From: an uncultured Oscillospiraceae bacterium
GTDB lineage: Bacteria; Bacillota; Clostridia; Oscillospirales; Oscillospiraceae
DNA: 54,757 nucleotides
Assembly (NCBI GenBank): GCA_947630375.1
Contig: CANRHH010000015.1
Coordinates: 1 to 54,757, forward strand
Direction: 5' to 3'
Part shown: positions 5,741 through 15,308 of the stretch, piece by piece
Numbering within the stretch: position 1 is the stretch's first letter
Layout: every line of letters begins with the position of its first letter
Translations under genes and position numbers: made by a program
The notes under the pieces: model-generated
Database searches by the model: none
The model's input: the letters and a program-made list of their open reading frames with translations, nothing else
Told to the model about the DNA's origin: nothing

Positions 5741-8107
5741 ATGATGACTGATTTTGAAAAACGTTACATAGAGGCGCGCCGGAACGTCGTGCGCGCCGAT
5801 TTCATGAAGCTCAACCAGCGGCAGCGGGAGGCGGTGCTGGCCACCGAAGGCCCTCTGCTGATCCTGGCCGGGGCCGGCAGCGGCAAAACCACGGTGCTCA
5901 TCCACCGGATCGCCAATCTCCTCAAATACGGCCGGGCCGCGGACAGCACGGAGGTCCCCCCCGGCGCCGGCGAGGCGGAACTGCAAACTCTCCTGGCCGG
6001 CGGGCCGGAGGCGGAACGCCTGGCGGCCCTGGACCCGGTGGAGCCCTGGCGCATCCTGGCCATCACCTTTACCAACAAGGCCGCCGGGGAGCTGAAAGCC
6101 CGTTTAGAAGCCCGCCTGGGCAGCGCCGCCAACGATATCTGGGCCTGCACCTTTCACTCGGCCTGCGTGCGCATCCTCCGGCGGGACGCGGAGAAGCTGG
6201 GCTTTTCCGCCTCCTTCACCATCTATGACACCGCCGACAGCCAGAGTCTGGTCAAGCGGATCCTGAAGGACATGGATCTGGACGACAAGACCTATCCCCC
6301 CCGCTCGGTGCTCTCGGAGATCAGCCGGGCCAAGGACAGCCGCCTGGCGGCGCCGGAATATCTGAAGCAGGCCCGCGCCTCCAATGACATCCGCCGGATC
6401 CGGATCGGGGAGATCTACAGCGAGTACATGCGCCGGATGTTCGCCGCCAACGCCCTGGATTTCGATGACCTGATCTATTTCACCGTGCTGCTGCTGGAGC
6501 AGCACGAGGACGCCCGGAGCTACTGGCAGCGGAAGTTCAAATACGTGCTCATCGACGAGTACCAGGACACCAACCATCTCCAGTACCTTCTGGCCTCTCT
6601 TTTAGCCGGGGGCTGGGGCAACATCTGCGTGGTGGGGGACGACGACCAGAGCATCTATAAATTCCGGGGTGCCACCATCGAGAACATTCTCTCCTTCGAG
6701 AGCCAGTATCCCAACTGCCGCACCATCCGCCTGGAGCAGAACTACCGCAGCACCGGGCACATTCTGGACGCGGCCAACGCGGTCATCCGCAACAACCTGG
6801 GCCGCAAGGGCAAGGAGCTGTGGACCAACGCCGGGGCCGGGGAGCCGCTGGAGCTCTATGTGGCCGACAACGAGAACGAGGAGGCCCAGTATGTGGCCTC
6901 GGCCATCATGGGCAGCTTCAGCCAGGGAGCCAACTGGCGGGACCACGCAGTGCTCTACCGGATGAACGCCCAGTCCAACCAGCTGGAGTTTGCCTTTAAG
7001 CGCGCCGGCATCCCCTACCGGATCGTAGGCGGCACCCGCTTTTTCGACCATGCGGAGATCAAGGACATGCTGGCCTACCTGAACGTGATCGCCACCCCCT
7101 CGGACGATCTGCGTCTGGGGCGGATCGTGAACGTGCCGCCTCGGGGCATCGGGGAGCGGAGCATGGAGGCCGCCCGGGAGCTGGCCGCCCGGGAGGGCCT
7201 GAGCCTCTTTGAGATCCTGGACCGGGCGGACCGGTACCCGGAGCTCCAGCGCCCGGCCCTGCGGATGCGGCAGTTTGCCGTCCTGATCCGTCAGCTGCAG
7301 GATTTCGCGGCCAACAACCAGCCCGACGCCCTGTATGATGAGCTGCTGGAGCGGACCGGCTACGCCAAGGCCCTGGAGACCTCCGGCGACGAGAAGGACC
7401 AGACCCGCCTGGAAAACATAAAGGAGCTCAAGAGCAGCATCTTAAGCTACATGAAGGAGTCTGGGGATCTGAGCCTGGAGGGCTATCTGGCAAACGTGGC
7501 GCTGTATACGGACCTGGACAATTATGACCAGGAGGCGGACAGCGTGGTGATGATGACCATGCACAGCGCCAAGGGGCTGGAATTTCCCACGGTGTTCATC
7601 GTGGGCATGGAGGAGAGCATCTTCCCCGGCATCCGGGCCATCGGAGAGCCGGAGGAGATGGAGGAGGAGCGGCGGCTGTGTTACGTGGCCATCACCCGGG
7701 CCAAGCGGAAGCTGTGTCTGGTCTGCGCCCGGCAGCGGATGCTCTTCGGCCGCACCACCTCCAACCGGGTCTCCCGCTTTGTGGACGAGATCCCCGAGGA
7801 GCATATCCACAAGAACATCCCCAAGGGCTACGGCTACCGGGACCGGCCCCACGATTTGGGCTTTGCCTACAAGGCCCCCGCGCCCCGGCAGCACCGGGTC
7901 GCCGGTCCGCCGCCGGCCCGCCGGGCCGAAACCCCGGACCTGAACTTTGCCCTGGGGGACAATGTGCGCCACAAGGCCTTCGGGGACGGCGTCATTGTCA
8001 AGATGACCCCCATGGGCGGAGACTGCCTGGTGGAGATCAACTTTGAGGGCACCGGCGTCAAGCGGCTGATGCTGCGCGCCGCGGCCCAGCACATGGTCAA
8101 ACTGTAA
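5741..8107 (+). CDS. pcrA: ATP-dependent 3'-5' DNA helicase PcrA/UvrD
   Basis: Superfamily 1A helicase of 788 residues acting in DNA repair and in clearing replication-transcription conflicts. Visible motifs in order: Q motif LNQRQREAV, Walker A GAGSGKTT near residues 44-51, Ia TFTNKAAGEL, II LIDEYQDTN, III GDDDQSIYKFRGA, IV EQNYRST, V MTMHSAKGLEFPTVFI, VI YVAITRAK. The C-terminal segment GDNVRHKAFGDGVIV is the Tudor-like RNA-polymerase-binding region of PcrA. I start at ATG 5741 (a second ATG is at 5744); an in-frame extension to 5471 reads through the hairpin array and is not protein-like. First gene of a rightward run to 11597. Confidence 0.95.
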   Translation: MMTDFEKRYIEARRNVVRADFMKLNQRQREAVLATEGPLLILAGAGSGKTTVLIHRIANLLKYGRAADSTEVPPGAGEAELQTLLAGGPEAERLAALDPVEPWRILAITFTNKAAGELKARLEARLGSAANDIWACTFHSACVRILRRDAEKLGFSASFTIYDTADSQSLVKRILKDMDLDDKTYPPRSVLSEISRAKDSRLAAPEYLKQARASNDIRRIRIGEIYSEYMRRMFAANALDFDDLIYFTVLLLEQHEDARSYWQRKFKYVLIDEYQDTNHLQYLLASLLAGGWGNICVVGDDDQSIYKFRGATIENILSFESQYPNCRTIRLEQNYRSTGHILDAANAVIRNNLGRKGKELWTNAGAGEPLELYVADNENEEAQYVASAIMGSFSQGANWRDHAVLYRMNAQSNQLEFAFKRAGIPYRIVGGTRFFDHAEIKDMLAYLNVIATPSDDLRLGRIVNVPPRGIGERSMEAARELAAREGLSLFEILDRADRYPELQRPALRMRQFAVLIRQLQDFAANNQPDALYDELLERTGYAKALETSGDEKDQTRLENIKELKSSILSYMKESGDLSLEGYLANVALYTDLDNYDQEADSVVMMTMHSAKGLEFPTVFIVGMEESIFPGIRAIGEPEEMEEERRLCYVAITRAKRKLCLVCARQRMLFGRTTSNRVSRFVDEIPEEHIHKNIPKGYGYRDRPHDLGFAYKAPAPRQHRVAGPPPARRAETPDLNFALGDNVRHKAFGDGVIVKMTPMGGDCLVEINFEGTGVKRLMLRAAAQHMVKL

Positions 8108-8124
8108 GAGAGAAGCGTTTATCC

Positions 8125-9009
8125 ATGAAGAAAAACTTAGGGTTCTGGGGCAGGCTGGCTCTGTTTGTCACCACCCTGATCTGGGGCACCTCCTTTGTCA
8201 TTTTGAAAACCACCCTGGACACGGTGCCCACCCTGTGGGTGCTGGCCATCCGCTTTACCGCCTCGGCCCTGATCCTGGGCCTGATCGCCGGGAAAAAGCT
8301 CTTTGCCATGGGGAAGGCCACCGTCAAAGGCGGCGTTCTCATGGGCCTGTGCCTGGCGGCGGCCTATATTTTCCAGACCTACGGCCTGGTGTACACCACA
8401 CCGGGGAAGAACTCCTTTCTCACCGCCACCTACTGCGTGCTGGTGCCCTTTATGGCCTGGGGCGTATATAAGCGGCGGCCCGGGGCGGTCCACATCCTGG
8501 CGGCCTTTCTGTGCATTGCCGGTATCGGCCTGGTCTCCCTGGGCGAGGGCCTGCACGACATCAACAAGGGCGACATGCTGACCCTGGTCTGCGGCGTGTT
8601 TTACGGGCTTCAGATCATCGTCATGGAGCAGTATGTGGGCCAGGGGGATGTGGTGTCCATCAGCGTGGTCCAGTTCGTGGCCGCGGCGGCCATCTGCTGG
8701 GCCGGGGCCCTGCTCTTTGAGGCGGCCCCCAGCCAGGCCCCCGCCTCCGCCTGGTTCAGCATCGCGTATTTGAGCGTGATGTGCACGGCGGTGTGCTTCT
8801 TTCTCCAGGCCTGGGGCATCAAGTACACCCCCTCCGCCACCGCCGCCATGATCATGTCCCTGGAATCCGTCTTTGGGGCGCTGATCTCCGTGCTGTTTTA
8901 TCACGAACAGGTGACGCCCAAGCTGCTGCTGGGTTTTGCCCTGATCTTTGTCGCTGTGGTCATTTCGGAAACCAAGCCTAAGATCCCCCACAGGAGGAAA
9001 GAAGCATGA
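8125..9009 (+). CDS. EamA/DMT-family transporter
   Basis: Inner-membrane protein of 294 residues with about ten predicted helices in two EamA repeats; the first begins FVTTLIWGTSFVILKTTLD, the second around GDMLTLVCGVFYGLQIIVME and ends with SLESVFGALISVLFYHEQV, the usual conserved end of an EamA repeat. The family exports metabolites such as amino acids, nucleosides or drugs; nothing here fixes the substrate. It follows pcrA by 17 nt and its stop overlaps the fumarase alpha start by four bases (ATGA), implying cotranscription. Confidence 0.88.
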   Translation: MKKNLGFWGRLALFVTTLIWGTSFVILKTTLDTVPTLWVLAIRFTASALILGLIAGKKLFAMGKATVKGGVLMGLCLAAAYIFQTYGLVYTTPGKNSFLTATYCVLVPFMAWGVYKRRPGAVHILAAFLCIAGIGLVSLGEGLHDINKGDMLTLVCGVFYGLQIIVMEQYVGQGDVVSISVVQFVAAAAICWAGALLFEAAPSQAPASAWFSIAYLSVMCTAVCFFLQAWGIKYTPSATAAMIMSLESVFGALISVLFYHEQVTPKLLLGFALIFVAVVISETKPKIPHRRKEA

Positions 9010-9848
9010 TCCGAAGCATTCCGGCCGCCGCCGTCACCCGGGCGGTGGCAGAGCTGTGCGTCAAGGCCAACCGGGAGCTGCCGCCGGACATCGTACAGGC
9101 CCTGAAGCAGGCCGCCCGGGAGGAGCCCTGGCCCACGGCCCAGGGCACGCTGTCCGTTTTGGTGGAGAATCTCTCCGCCGCCCGGGAGCGTTGCCTCCCC
9201 ATCTGCCAGGATACGGGCCTGGCCTGCGTCTTTATCCAGCTGGGCCAGGACGTGCACATCGAGGGCGATCTGGCCCGGGCCGTGGACCAGGGGGTCCGCC
9301 AGGGATACGAGGAGGGCTATCTGCGCAAAAGCGTGGTGGCCGATCCGCTGCGCCGGGGCAACACCGGGGACAACACCCCCGCCGCCCTGACGGTGGATCT
9401 GGTCCCCGGGGACCGGCTCCGGCTGACGGTGGTGCCCAAGGGCTTTGGCAGCGAGAACATGAGCGCCCTGAAAATGCTCAAGCCCGCCGACGGCGTGGAG
9501 GGGGTCCGCCGCTTTGTGCTGGACACGGTCCGTGCCGCGGGCTCCAACCCCTGCCCGCCCATCATCTTAGGGGTGGGCATCGGCGGCACCTTTGACAAGG
9601 TGGCTCTTCTGGCCAAGCACGCCCTGCTCCGGCCCATCGACCGGCCCCATCCGGACCCCTATTACGCCGCCCTGGAGCGGGAGCTGCTGGAGGCGGTCAA
9701 CGGCCTGGGCATCGGCCCCCAGGGCTTCGGCGGGCGGACCACCGCCTTAGGCGTGAACATTGAGACCATGCCCACCCATGTGGCGGGGCTGCCGGTGGCC
9801 GTGAACGTCAGCTGCCACGTGACCCGCCGGGCCAGCGTGGAGATCTGA
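9006..9848 (+). CDS. Fumarate hydratase, class I, alpha subunit
   Basis: N-terminal half of a two-subunit [4Fe-4S] fumarase/tartrate dehydratase (280 residues). Cluster-region cysteines sit in LPICQDTGLACVF and GSNPCPPIILGVGIGGTFD; a third candidate lies near the C-terminus (NVSCHVTRR). Oxygen-sensitive class I enzymes of this split type are normal in anaerobes. It interconverts fumarate and malate; the beta subunit follows after 8 nt and malic enzyme after that, giving a fumarate-malate-pyruvate route in three adjacent genes. Start ATG 9006 has AGGAGG 10 nt upstream (within the end of the transporter gene). A tartrate dehydratase role cannot be excluded from sequence alone. Confidence 0.92.
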   Translation: MIRSIPAAAVTRAVAELCVKANRELPPDIVQALKQAAREEPWPTAQGTLSVLVENLSAARERCLPICQDTGLACVFIQLGQDVHIEGDLARAVDQGVRQGYEEGYLRKSVVADPLRRGNTGDNTPAALTVDLVPGDRLRLTVVPKGFGSENMSALKMLKPADGVEGVRRFVLDTVRAAGSNPCPPIILGVGIGGTFDKVALLAKHALLRPIDRPHPDPYYAALERELLEAVNGLGIGPQGFGGRTTALGVNIETMPTHVAGLPVAVNVSCHVTRRASVEI

Positions 9849-9856
9849 GGTGCGTG

Positions 9857-10423
9857 ATGGAGTGGAAACTGACAAGTCCTGTGGATAAAAAGGCCCTGGC
9901 CCCTCTCCGGGCCGGGGACCGGGTGCTGCTCTCGGGGCCGGTGTATACCGCCCGGGATGCGGCCCACAAGCGGCTCACAGAGCTGCTGGACCGGGGCGAG
10001 CCCCTGCCCTTTCCCCTGGAGGGGAGCGTGATCTACTACGTGGGTCCCACGCCGGAGGCCCCCGGCCAGGGCATCGGCTCCGCCGGGCCCACCACCTCCG
10101 GCCGCATGGACGCCTATTCTCCCCGCCTGCTGGACCTGGGCCAGCCGGTGATGATCGGCAAGGGCCTGCGGAACCGGGCGGTGCAGGAGGCCATCGTCCG
10201 CAACGGAGCGGTATATCTGGCCGCCATGGGCGGCGCGGGGGCCCTGATGGGCGGCTGCGTCCGCTCTGCCCGGCTGGTCTGCTGGGAGGACCTGGGCTGC
10301 GAGGCGGTGCGGCTGCTGGAGGTGGAGGACCTGCCTCTGGTGGTGGCGATCGACAGCCAGGGAGGAAATATCTACGAAAGCGGCCCCGCCGCTTATCTGA
10401 ACAGCTTAAAAGGAGACAACTGA
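9857..10423 (+). CDS. Fumarate hydratase, class I, beta subunit
   Basis: C-terminal half of the split class I fumarase (188 residues). Family landmarks: LRAGDRVLLSGPVYTARDAA near the start, the strongly conserved GPTTSGRMD, and MGGAGALMGGCVRSA. The usual substrate-binding residues of the beta domain therefore appear present. ATG 9857 has GAGGTG 5 nt upstream; a GTG at 9854 is in frame but places the ribosome binding site too close. Malic enzyme begins 1 nt past its stop. Confidence 0.92.
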   Translation: MEWKLTSPVDKKALAPLRAGDRVLLSGPVYTARDAAHKRLTELLDRGEPLPFPLEGSVIYYVGPTPEAPGQGIGSAGPTTSGRMDAYSPRLLDLGQPVMIGKGLRNRAVQEAIVRNGAVYLAAMGGAGALMGGCVRSARLVCWEDLGCEAVRLLEVEDLPLVVAIDSQGGNIYESGPAAYLNSLKGDN

Positions 10424-10424
10424 C

Positions 10425-11597
10425 ATGGACTACGCCCAAAAATCCCTGGAAATGCATTACGCCCTCAAGGGCAAGATCGAGGTGACTGCCCGGGCCCGGG
10501 TGGACAGCCGGGAGGCTCTGAGCCTGGCCTATACGCCGGGCGTGGCCCAACCCTGCCTGGAGATCCAGAAGGACGTGAACAAGAGCTATGAGCTGACCCG
10601 CCGCTGGAACACCGTGGCCGTGGTCACCGATGGCACGGCGGTGCTGGGCCTGGGGGATATCGGCCCCGAGGCCGGGATGCCGGTGATGGAGGGCAAGTGC
10701 GTGCTCTTTAAGGAGTTCGGCGGGGTGGACGCCATCCCCCTGTGCATCCGCAGCAAGAATGTGGACGACATTGTCAACACCGTGGCCCTGCTGGCAGGCT
10801 CCTTCGGCGGGGTGAATTTAGAGGATATCTCCGCCCCCCGCTGCTTTGAGATCGAGGAGAAGCTGAAGGCCCGCTGCGATATCCCGGTCTTTCATGACGA
10901 TCAGCACGGCACCGCCGTCATCGTGCTGGCGGCGCTGATCAACGCTCTGCGGCTCACCGGAAAGAAGGCGGAGGAGATCAAGGTGGTCACCTCCGGCGCC
11001 GGCGCGGCGGGCACCGCCATCGTGAAGCTGCTGATGAAGGCGGGAGTGCGCAACCTGATCATGACCGACCGGACCGGGGCCATCTACCGGGGCCGGGAGG
11101 GCCTGAACCCCGCCAAGGCGGAGATCGCCGCCCTGACCAACCCATACCGGGAGACCGGCAGCCTGCGGGAGGTGCTCCGGGGCGCGGACGTGTTTGTAGG
11201 CGTCTCCGCGCCGGGGCTGCTGGACGAGGAGATGGTCCGCTCCATGAACCGGGGCGCCATCCTCTTTGCCTGCGCCAACCCGGTGCCCGAGATCATGCCC
11301 GAGCTGGCCAAGGCCGCCGGGGCAGCGGTGGTCTGCACCGGCCGGAGCGACTATCCCAACCAGGTCAACAACGTGCTGGCCTTCCCGGGCATTTTCCGGG
11401 GCGCCTTGGACGCCCGGGCCAGCGAGATCAACGACACCATGAAGCTCTCCGCCGCCCGGGCCCTGGCCTCGCTGGTGACGGAGGAGGAGCTGAACGCGGA
11501 CTATATCCTCCCCTTGGCTTTTGACAGCCGGGTGAAGGACGCGGTGGCCAAGGCGGTCTACGATGCGGCGGTGGAGACCGGCGTGGCGCGGATCTAA
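10425..11597 (+). CDS. NAD(P)-dependent malic enzyme
   Basis: Short bacterial malic enzyme (390 residues) catalysing oxidative decarboxylation of malate to pyruvate. Visible: LSLAYTPGVAQPCLEI at the malic N-terminal domain, metal-site acidic residues in FEIEEKL and FHDDQHGTAVIVLA, and the Rossmann motif GAGAAGTA. Length matches the small, single-domain-pair bacterial class; there is no C-terminal phosphotransacetylase-like extension. It completes the fumarate-malate-pyruvate set with the two preceding genes. The ATG has AGGAGA 7 nt upstream inside the end of the beta subunit gene. A bidirectional terminator follows. Confidence 0.93.
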   Translation: MDYAQKSLEMHYALKGKIEVTARARVDSREALSLAYTPGVAQPCLEIQKDVNKSYELTRRWNTVAVVTDGTAVLGLGDIGPEAGMPVMEGKCVLFKEFGGVDAIPLCIRSKNVDDIVNTVALLAGSFGGVNLEDISAPRCFEIEEKLKARCDIPVFHDDQHGTAVIVLAALINALRLTGKKAEEIKVVTSGAGAAGTAIVKLLMKAGVRNLIMTDRTGAIYRGREGLNPAKAEIAALTNPYRETGSLREVLRGADVFVGVSAPGLLDEEMVRSMNRGAILFACANPVPEIMPELAKAAGAAVVCTGRSDYPNQVNNVLAFPGIFRGALDARASEINDTMKLSAARALASLVTEEELNADYILPLAFDSRVKDAVAKAVYDAAVETGVARI

Positions 11598-11601
11598 GAG
11601 T

Positions 11602-11646
11602 AAAAAAACACGGGGCATCCAAAAAACGGATGCTCCGCTTTTTATT
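11602..11646. terminator. Bidirectional terminator between convergent genes
   Basis: A 9-bp stem at 11612-11636 (GGGGCATCC with GGATGCTCC, one G-U) has CTTTTTATTT after it on the plus strand and GTGTTTTTTT after it on the minus strand. It ends both the malic-enzyme operon and the leftward DUF2812 operon, whose stop codon is at its right edge. Confidence 0.85.
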
Positions 11647-13010
11647 TATTCCGCGAACTTTGCCGCCACGGTCTCCATCTGCTCTGCCGTGGGCTCCCAG
11701 GAAAAGCGGAGCTCCACCAGCCGGTTTTCATAGCACAGCAGATACTGATCCAGATATCCTGTGCTCCAATAGAGCCGGAAGGCCTCATTGGCCCGCCAGG
11801 GGGCCGGGTCGCTGGACTCATAGTGGTCGGCCAGCACCGCCTGCCCGTCCTGTATCACGTCCTCATGGCTGCTGAGCAGGCTGTCCCGGCAAAAGCCGTA
11901 GAGGACCGGGAGCTTCACCTCCGTGACGGTGAGCTCCAGCTCTGGCCACTGGCCCGCCGCCCCCGGCCCGGGCCGCTGCCGGGTGGTGATCTGCCCCAGC
12001 AGCAGAGACTCCTCCCGCCGGATCTCCCGGCGGTAGTCCCCGTAAGAGCCGGGCAGCAGCTCCTCGATCATCAGGGGCAGGCCGCCGCTCTCCTCCCCCG
12101 GTTTTTCGTCAAAGCCCCCGTTTCGCACAGCCCGCAGGACGCCAAAGACGGCGCCGCCCACCAGAACAAAGGACAGCACGAAGCTGACAAGAACGGTCAA
12201 AGTCCGGTTCAGGCCCCGGGGGGCCTTCAGCCGTTTGAGCAGCTCCTTGACGCCGTTGACCAGCAGGATCAGCGCGGCCGTGGCAAGCAGCATGGTCACG
12301 GCCACGGTCCGCTGCAGGGCGTTTCCCTGGGTCAGCGTGGAGAGCAGCCAATAAACAAACCCCAGCAGAGCCAGGGCCGCGGCGCCCTTCTGGACCCGGG
12401 AAAAGCTGCGGGTCTCCGGCAGTTCGCCCCGCTCCGCCGCCCGGGCCGCCCGCCGGGACCAGACGAAATATCCGCCCAGCTCCAGGGCGCAGAGCAGGAA
12501 CAGGAGCAGCCAGGTGAAGCCCGTAAACAGATTGAGGGCGCTGGCCAGCAGCCCGATGGGGTCCCCTAACAGCCGGGAGACAAACAGGCCGCAGTCTATC
12601 ACCGAGATCAGCAGCAGCACACACCAGACAGGCAGATAGCTCCTTTTGGCCGCGGCCCGGATGGTCTGGATCTCCACAGCCGGGTCCGTCTCCAGAGGGA
12701 CCGGATCCTCCCGCTCGTTGTAAAACACCTGCATCTGGGCGGACCGGGCCGCCAGCACCCAGCCGGTCCGGGCGCAGAAGTCGTGAAACTCCTTTTGCTC
12801 CTCGGTGGGCTCCGGGTCAAATTCCGAGGCCCTGGGAAAATAGCTGACCCAGAAGCTCAGCTTTTTTGGCTCTGTCCGCCGGTAGACCCATCCGAAATTG
12901 GATATGCTCTCGATGAGCCAGCCCTTTTCGGCCATCCCGCTCAGATGCCGGGCGATCCCGGTATAGTCAAAGAAGGAAAAGGCCTCCAGCCGGCGTTTTG
13001 TCTCTCTCAT
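11646..13010 (-). CDS. DUF2812 membrane protein, PadR partner
   Basis: 454-residue membrane protein. The N-terminal ~130 residues are a soluble DUF2812 domain (KRRLEAFSFFDYTGIARHL, then MAEKGWLIESISNFGWVYRR). Five or so hydrophobic helices follow (for example YLPVWCVLLLISVIDCGLFV and VLVSFVLSFVLVGGAVFGVL), then a roughly 160-residue C-terminal soluble domain. I start at ATG 13010 with GGAGAGGAGGAA just upstream; the longer open frame to 13424 overlaps the PadR gene and is not protein-like. ATGA overlap with the PadR stop means tight coupling. DUF2812 proteins are frequent PadR partners in Firmicutes; the biochemical role is unknown. Confidence 0.8.
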   Translation of the reverse strand: MRETKRRLEAFSFFDYTGIARHLSGMAEKGWLIESISNFGWVYRRTEPKKLSFWVSYFPRASEFDPEPTEEQKEFHDFCARTGWVLAARSAQMQVFYNEREDPVPLETDPAVEIQTIRAAAKRSYLPVWCVLLLISVIDCGLFVSRLLGDPIGLLASALNLFTGFTWLLLFLLCALELGGYFVWSRRAARAAERGELPETRSFSRVQKGAAALALLGFVYWLLSTLTQGNALQRTVAVTMLLATAALILLVNGVKELLKRLKAPRGLNRTLTVLVSFVLSFVLVGGAVFGVLRAVRNGGFDEKPGEESGGLPLMIEELLPGSYGDYRREIRREESLLLGQITTRQRPGPGAAGQWPELELTVTEVKLPVLYGFCRDSLLSSHEDVIQDGQAVLADHYESSDPAPWRANEAFRLYWSTGYLDQYLLCYENRLVELRFSWEPTAEQMETVAAKFAE

Positions 13011-13330
13011 TCCGCTTCCTCCTCTCCGAAAACCGCGCGGTAATCCGCCGCCTGGGCGCACACCCGCCGGTACTCCTCCTCCAGCCGCTCCCGGCCCGCC
13101 TCCGTGAGGATATAGCTGCGCCGCCGGCCCTCCACCTTGGTCTCCCGGATCAGCCCCGCCTCTGTAAACTGCTCCAGCAGGGTGTACAGGGTACCGGAGC
13201 CGATGCGGACCCGGCCGCCGGTCAGCGACGGGATCCGGTCCAAAATGTCCATTCCGCAGCGCTCGTCCTTCAGGCACAGGAGCGTATAAAACATCTGCTC
13301 GGTCAGGGTTTGAAATTTCAGCCGCGGCAC
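13007..13330 (-). CDS. PadR-family transcriptional repressor
   Basis: 107-residue winged-helix repressor: LTEQMFYTLLCLKDERCGMDILDRI, recognition region SLTGGRVRIGSGTLYTLLEQF, wing KVEGRRRSYILTEAGRERL, short C-terminal dimerisation helix. GTG 13330 is the start, with AGGGGG 8 nt upstream; in-frame extension to 13471 would read through the promoter and operators. It is first in an operon with the DUF2812 protein. Two copies of the palindrome CTCGATATTCGAG flank its transcription start, so autorepression is likely. PadR proteins usually release on binding a small ligand, often an antimicrobial or phenolic; none is indicated here. Confidence 0.9.
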   Translation of the reverse strand: MPRLKFQTLTEQMFYTLLCLKDERCGMDILDRIPSLTGGRVRIGSGTLYTLLEQFTEAGLIRETKVEGRRRSYILTEAGRERLEEEYRRVCAQAADYRAVFGEEEAE

Positions 13331-13345
13331 AGGCGTTCCCCCTTT

Positions 13346-13399
13346 CTCGAATATCGAGTTTACTGGCTTCAGTATATTCTCGATATTCGAGATTGTCAA
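13346..13399 (-). promoter_or_regulatory. PadR operon promoter with two palindromic operators
   Basis: Minus strand: TTGACA (13399-13394), 17-nt spacer, TATACT (13376-13371). A 13-bp palindrome, CTCGAATATCGAG, fills the spacer at 13391-13379. Its equivalent, CTCGATATTCGAG, lies at 13358-13346 just after the transcription start and before the ribosome binding site. The two centres are 33 bp apart, about three helical turns, so two dimers would bind on one face. Confidence 0.88.
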
Positions 13400-13410
13400 G
13401 GGGGGTCTGC

Positions 13411-13444
13411 AAAAAAAGGCACACAGCCCAACGAGCCGTGTGCC
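13411..13444 (-). terminator. Terminator of the rplU-rpmA-obgE transcript
   Basis: Minus strand: GGCACAC, 13-nt loop region, GTGTGCC, then seven Ts (13417-13411). It lies about 215 nt after the obgE stop and just 12 nt before the -35 of the PadR promoter. Everything between obgE and this point, including the repeat element, would be 3' UTR. Confidence 0.82.
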
Positions 13445-13500
13445 TTCATACTGTAAACAACGCTTTGTCAAGTTAGTCGCTAACCGATAAAGGAAGGATT

Positions 13501-13658
13501 AAATTTGTTTTTGAGGCAGCTTTGCCGCCTCAAACCCCCCCTGAGCCGCATGGAATGCGGCCCTCGCGCCGACCAAGCGAAGCGCGATAAGCGCGAGTAT
13601 CAAATGCGAGCCCAACGAAGTGGGTCGCATTTGAAGCATGTCGCATTTTGCGACATGC

Positions 13659-13659
<1 letters not shown>
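13501..13659 (-). repeat. Structured dispersed repeat, copy A (obgE 3' UTR)
   Basis: Read on the minus strand from the obgE stop codon: H1 stem AGCATGTCGCA at 13659-13635 (11 bp, loop AAA); H2 CAAATGCGA...TCGCATTTG at 13633-13601; H3 CTCGCG...CGCGAG at 13597-13563; H4 stem GCCGCAT with ATGCGGC; H5 GAGGCGGC-AAA-GCTGCCTC at 13534-13507. Nearly the same series occurs at 51752-51914 on the plus strand. No coding frame is convincing. H1 overlaps the last base of the obgE stop codon. Confidence 0.88.
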
Positions 13660-14942
<1,283 letters not shown>

Positions 14943-14961
14943 GCGTACCTCCTGTGAAAAG

Positions 14962-14991
14962 AAAGCCGGACATAATATTATGTCCGGCTTT
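14962..14991 (-). terminator. Palindromic terminator or attenuator between rpmA and obgE
   Basis: A 30-bp perfect palindrome with half-site AAAGCCGGACATAAT. On the minus strand it is followed by CTTTTC, giving a partial U-tract. It lies 13 nt after rpmA and 19 nt before obgE, so it probably sets the ratio of ribosomal protein to GTPase message. Confidence 0.7.
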
Positions 14992-15004
14992 TCCTGTCTG
15001 TGCT

Positions 15005-15268
15005 TTACTGGGCGAGCTCCTCGTACACGGAGACCTTCTTGCGGTCCTTCCCGTAGCGCTCGAACTTCACGGTGCCGTCCACCAGGGCGAAGAGTGTATC
15101 GTCGCTCCCCTTGCCCACGTTGGTGCCGGGGTGAATTTTGGTTCCGCGCTGCCTGACAAGGATGTTGCCCGCCAGAACATACTGGCCGTCTGCTCTCTTG
15201 GCGCCAAGACGCTTAGACTCGCTGTCCCGGCCGTTCTTGGTAGAACCCATACCTTTTTTATGTGCCAT
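15005..15268 (-). CDS. rpmA: 50S ribosomal protein L27, without N-terminal extension
   Basis: 87 residues, [27 protein letters not shown] N-terminus (seen as [15 protein letters not shown]), which reaches the peptidyl-transferase centre. In most Firmicutes L27 is made with an extra nine or so residues ending in FF that the protease Prp removes; here the ATG falls exactly where the mature protein begins, and an in-frame TGA stands immediately before it, so no extension is possible. GGAGGTG is 8 nt upstream. The prp (ysxB) gene usually found between rplU and rpmA is absent: only 40 nt separate them. Confidence 0.97.
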   Translation of the reverse strand: MAHKKGMGSTKNGRDSESKRLGAKRADGQYVLAGNILVRQRGTKIHPGTNVGKGSDDTLFALVDGTVKFERYGKDRKKVSVYEELAQ

Positions 15269-15308
15269 TCAGGTTACACCTCCATTCGTCATAATCAGCT
15301 GCGGAATC

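Noticed and set aside
13331-13471. N-terminal extension of the PadR protein
   Set aside because: It would translate the promoter, both operators and the terminator region; GTG 13330 has a proper ribosome binding site.
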